Assembly (NCBI GenBank): GCA_029582155.1
Contig: CM055909.1
Location: 14,604,616 to 14,668,615 of the forward strand
Direction of reading: 5' to 3'
DNA length: 64,000 nt
Source: Panopea generosa
Taxonomy: Eukaryota > Mollusca > Bivalvia > Adapedonta > Hiatellidae
Shown here: piece by piece, positions 58,245 to 64,000 of the stretch
Layout: each line of letters starts with the position of its first letter
Position numbering within the stretch: the first letter of the stretch is position 1
Program-made: the position numbers and the translations under genes
The notes under the pieces: model-generated
Seen by the model: the letters and a program-made list of their open reading frames with translations, nothing else
The model's database searches: none
Told to the model about the DNA's origin: nothing

Positions 58245-59500
58245 ATTATACCACCCCGCTATTCAAAGAATGGTGAAAGTGCATTAAGTGTCCATCCATC
58301 CATGCCTCTGAGGTAAAAAATAGATTTATTTTTTGGGTGGCATATAGTAATCGCAGAGTTCGTCTGTCTGTCAGTTTGTCTGTTCTTCCCTCTGGTATTT
58401 CATGTTCGGCCTGCAAGTTTGTCATGCGTTAATGGATTTTGAAATGATCAACATAACATGACGACGTGTCACAAGTTAGAGCCACACCCGTACCTCAAAG
58501 ATCAAGGTCACACTTTGTGTTTGTTTGACAACACTTTGAGTCTGTGTGAGATTTTGTGTCCGGGCTGTAACTTTGTCATGCATAGATGAATTTAATAAAT
58601 ACTTGCTACAAATGATCAACATAACATGACGACGTGTTACGTGCAACACTCAGACTCCCATATTGAAGGTCAAGGTCACAATTTAACTTTGTTTGACAAC
58701 ATTTAGAGTCTGTGTGAGATTTCCTGTCCTGGCCTGTAACTTTGTCATGCATAGATGAATTTTATAAAGACTTGCTACAAATGATCAACATAACATGACA
58801 TGTAACGTGCTACTCCCAGTCTCCCATTTCAAAGGTCAAGGTCACAATTTAACTTTGTTTGACAACACTTTCAGTCTTGTTTGAGATTTCGTGTCCAGTC
58901 TGTTACTTTGTCACCTATGGATAAATTTCAACACTTTGCTAAATCGATCAACATGGCATGATGAAGTGACACATGTAAGACCCAGAACCTTTCCTCAAAG
59001 GTCAAGGTCACACTTCCAATTTGTTTGATATTTCATGTCTGGTCTGTAACTTTGTATTCAACTTGGCTCAATTGATCAAGATGACATGACAATGTGTCGC
59101 ACGTAACTTTTTTTATTGTATTAAACTAAACAGTTTATTCAACTTTGTCAAGACCCAGACCCATACCTCAAAGGTCAAGGTCACACTTAAAGTTTGTTTG
59201 ACAACACTTTGATTTCAAGTCTTGTCTGTAATTTTATTATACATAGATGGATTTAAAAAATTATCAATTAATCAACATGACATGACGACGTTTCATGATA
59301 AGACCCAGAACCTTACCTCAAAGTTCAAAGTCACACTTTCAGTTTGTTTGATATTTCATTTTTTGTAACTTTGTCTTGAAATAGCTTGAAACAAGTGGTC
59401 AATATGTTATGATGATGTTTCACCTGCATTTACCTGTAGAAATACCCAGACCTTTACATCAGATGTCAAAGTCAAGGTTACACATAGTTCAAAGTCACAC
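58245..59500. repeat. mollusc-type dispersed repeat, ~168-bp units with TCAAGGTCA core
   Basis: It opens with 'taccaccccgctattcaaag' and 'gttcgtctgtctgtcagttt'. Then come units with 'gtctgtaactttgtcatgca', 'gatcaacataacatgacgac', 'gaccca..cc..cctcaaaggtcaaggtcacac' and 'tttgtttgacaacac'. Perfect TCAAGGTCA lies at 58502, 58670, 58836, 59002 and 59175 (spacings 168, 166, 166, 173), then decays. Noncoding. It is widespread in bivalves as far as I recall. Confidence 0.8.
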
Positions 59501-59579
59501 TTTAATGTAAATAAAACCCCATAAAATTGCGTGTTTAGTCTGAAATGTCAGCCATTACTTTTGATATTCATGGATACAT

Positions 59580-59665
59580 TGCTGTCTATTATAAAATATA
59601 TTGTTATTTTCTCAGACCATTTGGGGGGCATGTGACACTTACCAGTGACATTTCTTGTTTGTAAT
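59580..59665. repeat. fragment shared with 32461-32560
   Basis: 'tttctcagaccatttgg', 'gggcatgtgacacttaccag' and 'tgacatttcttgtttg' match the 32.5-kb copy. The G-run there is 'gggggg' here. This shows that the long poly(G) at 32.5 kb is an expansion of a short run. Confidence 0.65.
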
Positions 59666-60137
59666 TAATTGATATTTTGTGTGTACCTGTATAATCATAA
59701 ATTACAGGTCAATTTTGATAATTGTCAGCATCAGGCAAATTTAACAGGAGTAATGACCCCTTTCTGACTTAATTTTGGTAAAGATTGGTTTCCGATGAAT
59801 AGTGGGGGAACATTCGTGTTGACAGACATGTTTCTAGTTAGTTTAAAGTTCCCAAACACCATCTTGTTTATCACTTAGGTAAAAGGTCAAATTATATTTA
59901 TCTTTTTCAATTGTATGCAATATATCACTCCTCTAAAATAGCTTTTGTTACAATCGTCAGATGTATTTCTCTTTACTACAAATATTTATTTACGAAAAAT
60001 TATGCCCAAAATTCTACCCACAACAAAACCAACAACCACGTTCAGTCAAGAAACTATACTTATAACGAATTTACATATCTTGCATTGTTTAATGTTATTG
60101 TTCAAGCTTTAGTGAGAAATTCTTGAAAACCAGTTTG

Positions 60138-60485
60138 TGACCATTACATTGCACATATTATAATATAGAAGGAATGTGAAGCTTTAAAGGAGTTGTGACC
60201 ATTACATGGCATATATCATAACATAGAAGGAATGTGTAGCTTTAAAGTAGTTGTGTGACCATTACATTGCATATATCATAATATAGAAGGAATGTGTAGC
60301 TTTAAAGTAGTTGTGACCATTACATGGTATATGTCATGTTAGAAGGAATGTGTAGCTTTAAAGTAGTTGCGACCATTACATTGCATTTATCATAATATAG
60401 AAGGAATGTGCAGCTTAAAAGTAGTTATGACCATTACATTGCATGTATCATAATATAGAAGAAATGTGTAGCTTTAAAGTACCTG
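60138..60485. repeat. 58-bp minisatellite, 6 units
   Basis: Unit 'tgaccattacattgcatata' plus 'tcataatatagaaggaatgt' plus 'gtagctttaaagtagttg', starting at 60138, 60196, 60256, 60314, 60370 and 60428 (period 56-60 bp). Confidence 0.93.
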
Positions 60486-61535
60486 GTTGTGATATGATAA
60501 ATTAAAGCTAATTATTTTGGTTAAAAAAATTTACATATGGTTTACTATCTTAATTTCTTTGTTGTTTCCTTACTGGATATATGTCTGCATTACCAAGTGC
60601 TATATGCCACAATAAATCACCTTTATGAGATAAGGCAGATGGAAAATTACTAGGCCAATCATTATCAGACCGGTGGCATTATGAATTTTTGAAATCTAAA
60701 CTCCCATAATTAGATTTCAAGAATATCATGACTGTGAAAGAGAGTTTATTTCAGTGTAGAATATTAGGGATTGACTTGATAGGGTGGCCAGTGGGGGAGT
60801 GTGTGTGTATAAGTTTTTATTTATCCTCGCGCTTTGAACAAGTCATTTTGGCGAGCAGGATAGGATGATTATTAAAAATTAAAAGATGATTACACATTTC
60901 TGTGATGATTAATGTGTGATAAATGGAGATGATTCCCATAATAAGTCGTGTCTTTATTCAACTTTGAAGTTTATTATTAACTGAGTTGTTTAATACTACA
61001 ACTATTTTATATTTTTGGATTCGGTGCTTACTGATTACTAACATTGTTTATACTCATATTTTTAAATTTGTAGATTTACGACCAAAGTGTAGATTAATCA
61101 ACTAAGAATATTATTATTTCTTTTTGTATTTACCGATTGCAGCCATATATTGCTTATTAGTGCATGTAATTGATTAATTTAAATAAGGTGCACTTATGGT
61201 TGTTCACCAATATTTTAAGTTAAACAACGCTGCTCATAGCGCAAATTTTTTTGCTTATAACGTCAGCGATATTCAACCTAACTATAAACCTTAGATAAAA
61301 ATTTAATTTTATCCATGGTGTTATCTGAACACATTAATTGTGTGTGGTTACAATGGTAAAATAAAAGTACTTATCTTATGTAACCATGTATCCAGCGTAC
61401 CACCAATAATTGTCAATAGTAAACCATCAACAAATTATGGTGTGCCGTAAAACCCCAATCATAGTGTCTGATGGTATAAATGAACTGACCTAAATGGTTT
61501 GGCTGCAATGGAATTTATGGGATGTGTCTTATTTT
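60486..61535. other. AT-rich noncoding stretch
   Basis: No gene or repeat recognised. Confidence 0.4.
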
Positions 61536-62331
61536 CAGGGTTCGAATTTAACCAGATTTTCTACTTGCATTTTTTCGCAAGTGGTATTTTTTCTTACTTG
61601 CTAAATGAGAAAACAACTTGCAATTTGCATTTTTCCAACTTTATTACACATTTTAACTTAGAATAAAATTCTAAAACAACACAGTATTAACTGACATTTT
61701 AAATATGGTCATTGGGATTTTTGTTACATTGTCACCTTCACCATCATACTCGAGATCAATATTGAACTCCTTCATCCATTTTTTTACAGTTTTTAGGCTG
61801 GCAGATACACCCTTGGCATTTTTCAACTCAACTTTTGCCTTTTTCTCATCGGCTTCTGCACTGCTCGTGCTTGGTCTTTTCAAAAATTTGTCCATTTGTT
61901 ATTTTGCCGGTGCAGCGAGCTGTGAAATTTAACCTTGGGAAACCCCAATACAACCACGTGACTAGTCAAGCCTATCGTATTTGCGCTATAAATAGTAACT
62001 AAAAATAGATTACCGAAAAACATCATGCATGCGGTAAACGTCATCATTATTTGCACAGGTACTTCCTAAAGGACATGCGCACGGGACATGTATCGATTGT
62101 AAACTTCCGTTAATGACAAAAGTTGAATCATTCGTTCGGCGAATGACAAGAATGCGCTTAAATGACCGCGAGTTGTCAAAGAAAGAATTTGTAAAGACCG
62201 ACCATTAGAAATGAGGATTATTCAGCCCAAAATTTTCACTCGCAAAAAAATGCTGGTGTCTGAAATCTCTACTCGCAGTTTGCAATTTGCACTCGCTTTT
62301 CGCGAGTATGCGAGCTTAAATTCGAACCCTG
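61536..62331 (-). mobile_element. hAT-like transposon, internally deleted
   Basis: The ends are 'cagggttcgaatttaa' (61536) and its exact complement 'ttaaattcgaaccctg' (ending 62331). 'attt' plus 't' lies directly outside both ends; hAT elements make 8-bp duplications, so this 5-bp match is either a decayed duplication or chance. The subterminal DNA repeats 'acttgcatttttcgcaagtg' on the left and 'actcgc', 'ttttcgcgagtatgcgagc' on the right, typical of transposase-binding subterminal motifs. A minus-strand transposase N-terminus (61671-61895) lies inside. At 796 bp it is far short of an autonomous element. Confidence 0.78.
61671..61895 (-). pseudogene. hAT transposase N-terminal fragment
   Basis: 74 codons beginning 'MDKFLKRPSTSS' and continuing 'LKTVKKWMKEFNIDLEYDGE'. 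This resembles the N-terminus of hAT-derived proteins of the ZNF862 / KIAA1586 / C17orf113-like type, where a short basic tail precedes a Trp-containing motif and a zinc finger. The frame leaves that pattern after 'GDNVTKI', just where the first zinc-finger Cys would be expected, so no zinc finger, RNase H-like core or dimerisation domain remains. It fits a deletion derivative; family placement is by motif resemblance only. Confidence 0.55.
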
Positions 62332-62742
62332 ATTTTTGTACATATTTTAATTGTCACAGCTACTTATCATGCTATTTGTATATATTTGTAGTATCAGCTG
62401 AAGAGGGTATTATCCATCAGCATATCGCACGTTATTTAAAAACTGACCAGTCACTGTTAATCGTACCATTCTGCATCAATAATGGTAAAGAATGGTTTAA
62501 GAGTGTGTTAAAATAAAGTGTCGTTAAACTGTGAAATATGTATAATGGGGCACCCGGCAGCTCGCGCATACCTTAAAAGCGCCAATGATAAAAAATATTT
62601 TAAGAAATCAGATATCATCTCAGATCAGATCTGAAATGAACTGATTAACAGTAACTGGTCCCAAATATTTAGAATAAAAAATAGTCTTTTGTAACTCTAT
62701 ACTGAATATCAGGGTGGTAGTAACCATAATATTCCCTACAAC

Positions 62743-62801
62743 CGCACTCATTAGTGTATATTGAGTGCGATGAGCCATATAATCCCGTACCAACGGGTAC
62801 G
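62743..62801. other. two adjacent hairpin-forming palindromes
   Basis: 'cgcactca' (62743) pairs with 'tgagtgcg' (62762-62769), and 'cgtacc' (62786) with 'ggtacg' (62796-62801) around a 4-base loop. They lie about 250 bp upstream of the promoter-like module. Function unknown. Confidence 0.6.
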
Positions 62802-63049
62802 TTATTATTTTTATGCTATGTATTGCATATTGTTTACATATTAAAAGACTGTATATTTTATATATGATTTTTTAAACGTATAATCATATAATTAATTATA
62901 AACATGTTAATTTCATGTCCATATTAAATGTATAAAAGTGTATTAATGCCATACATTTGGCAAGATTCATCTCACGGTTATTGTTTTCCATCTACAATTA
63001 TGGATAATACAATTATTTTGATTTGTCAAAGCTATTTGTTATCTTGGCG

Positions 63050-63170
63050 CTGATTGGCCGAATTTCAATCCGATTTTCGCTTTAAGCTCAATGCATTGAA
63101 AACCGGCCAATCAGCAGCAAGTACCGTGAAATCCACTGATTGGATGGATTTCAATCCGGTATATAAGTCT
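63050..63170 (+). promoter_or_regulatory. Pol II promoter-like module: three CCAAT modules and a TATA box
   Basis: A composite motif, ctgattgg then about 4 bases then 'atttcaatccg', occurs at 63050 (plus), 63095-63114 (inverted, 'attgaaaaccggccaatcag') and 63136-63159 (plus). Each holds a CCAAT box (ATTGG) in a context typical of NF-Y sites. 'tatataag' at 63160-63167 is a good TATA box, predicting initiation near 63190-63195. It is the clearest promoter architecture in the window. It could belong to a host gene lying downstream or to a transposable element. Confidence 0.55.
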
Positions 63171-63221
63171 AGCTCGGCAGTTTTTAGAATATACTAGATT
63201 CTGACATACACTACAATACAG

Positions 63222-63308
63222 ATGCCTTCCATGCGGTCGGCGCTCTGTCTTGGAGATGCATGTCAGGCTAGTAAATGTAAATATTATATTTGCAGGACCG
63301 TGAGATGA
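63222..63308 (+). CDS. 28-codon frame downstream of the TATA box
   Basis: The first ATG after the predicted start opens a 28-residue frame beginning 'MPSMRSALCLGDACQAS' and ending at TGA (63306-63308). It contains four Cys (residues 9, 14, 19 and 24). Near its end, 'ctagtaaatg' and 'atatttgcag' could be read as splice signals but are only about 30 bp apart, too close for a normal intron. It may be a first exon, a short upstream frame or nothing. Confidence 0.2.
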   Translation: MPSMRSALCLGDACQASKCKYYICRTVR

Positions 63309-64000
63309 GTATTAGTAATTCACTGGTGTATCCAGTGAATTTGGATGGAGTTACACAGAATACCTATAAAAGTATGCGATATGGGATAACAGGCTGTCAC
63401 TCTAGTGCAGAAATATCATATTAAAACAAGATGCATGTAAAAAGTTGCTAAAAATATTTTGAAAAACTTCCTATTCCCTGTTTTACTGAAACGGCCCAGT
63501 TTAGTGTATTGTTAAAATAGTATATTGTTATTATAATAAAATTTGTACAGTATGTACATTATATTTACAATAAAATATCTTATAATTCTGCACCAGAGGG
63601 GCTGCCTGCCTCCACTTGAGCTTATATTGGCTCAAGCCTAATGAATAATATTAGTTTTGTTTTTCCACCAGGGGCGGGGGCCCTACATGTTATATCATTC
63701 CCCATTTTTGTCGCACTGAGCCAAGTTCCCAGGTAATGTATGATGTATCACCTGTTCCAGGGTCAGCCATTATTATGTTTATTATTGATTATTTTGTTTT
63801 TGTTTTTGTTTTTGTTTTTAAAATTATGTATAAATTTTACTATTTATTTACCCCATTCTAGTTAAACAACTAGTACTCTGGGGACTTAAATAAAAACAAT
63901 CAAAATAAATCTTGTTTTGCATTTAGAATATGCATATTTATTTATATTTTAAAAGATTGTTTGGTTAATTGCTAAATATAAGCAATAAAAAAACAAACAA
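63309..64000. other. AT-rich stretch to the window end
   Basis: If the promoter at 63.05-63.17 kb is real, this would be transcribed. I see no long frame. (tttttg)n occurs at about 63795-63822 and 'ccaccaggggcgggggccc' at about 63666. An 'aataaa' is present at several AT-rich sites and is not informative. Confidence 0.35.

Noticed and set aside
62211-62516. 101-codon plus frame
   Set aside because: It runs antisense to the hAT element end and into unique DNA, with no domain recognised.

Overview
The window looks like nuclear DNA of an invertebrate animal, most probably a bivalve mollusc. It is AT-rich, has no long open reading frames and no operon-like packing. It carries tRNA-derived SINEs, LINE fragments, many short inverted-repeat elements (MITEs), and the 'aaggtcaaggtcacac' repeats I associate with bivalve genomes. 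The mollusc assignment is inference from recognised repeat types, not from a gene. No host protein-coding gene could be established. The coding remnants I trust come from transposons: an intact LINE-type ORF1 (2155-2976, minus), a decayed LINE (about 19040-21960, minus) and a truncated hAT transposase inside a hAT-like element (61536-62331).

Layout. 1-1600: degenerate CAT-rich satellite. 2-8 kb: solo ORF1, a possible minus-strand exon, and a pair of CpG-rich repeats. 8.7-11.3 kb: three inverted-repeat elements. 13-18 kb: mollusc-type dispersed repeats, a 16-bp array of E-boxes, and SINEs including one with an exact 11-bp target duplication. 19-22 kb: the decayed LINE. 22.5-28 kb: SINEs, a 21-bp minisatellite, a TTAA-flanked MITE nested in a SINE, a Tc1/mariner-like MITE and a two-copy MITE family. 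30.2 kb: an antisense SINE with 8-bp target duplications. 32889-44001: an 11.1-kb minisatellite of 34-bp units (17 percent of the window). 44.0-45.3 kb: two 38-bp-period arrays. 46-49 kb: SINE, polypurine tract and MITE fragment. 49746-52860: a 23-bp array running directly into about 35 copies of an 80-bp unit. 53.5-59.5 kb: long dispersed mollusc repeats. 60.1 kb: a 58-bp array. 61.5 kb: hAT element. 63.05-63.17 kb: the only convincing Pol II promoter-like module (three CCAAT modules plus a TATA box).

Main interpretation. The two largest arrays both appear to be amplified pieces of tRNA-like SINE heads. The 34-bp unit starts exactly where a tRNA-like sequence containing 'agtgcagtggatagggttc' reaches a 'gtggat' that recurs at each unit end. 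The 80-bp unit is nearly a whole antisense tRNA-like head with recognisable box A and box B, and its left border keeps SINE body sequence. In three arrays the commonest variant sites are CpGs that occur as CG, TG and CA, the pattern left by deamination of methylated CpG on either strand. I infer that these arrays are, or were, methylated in the germ line.
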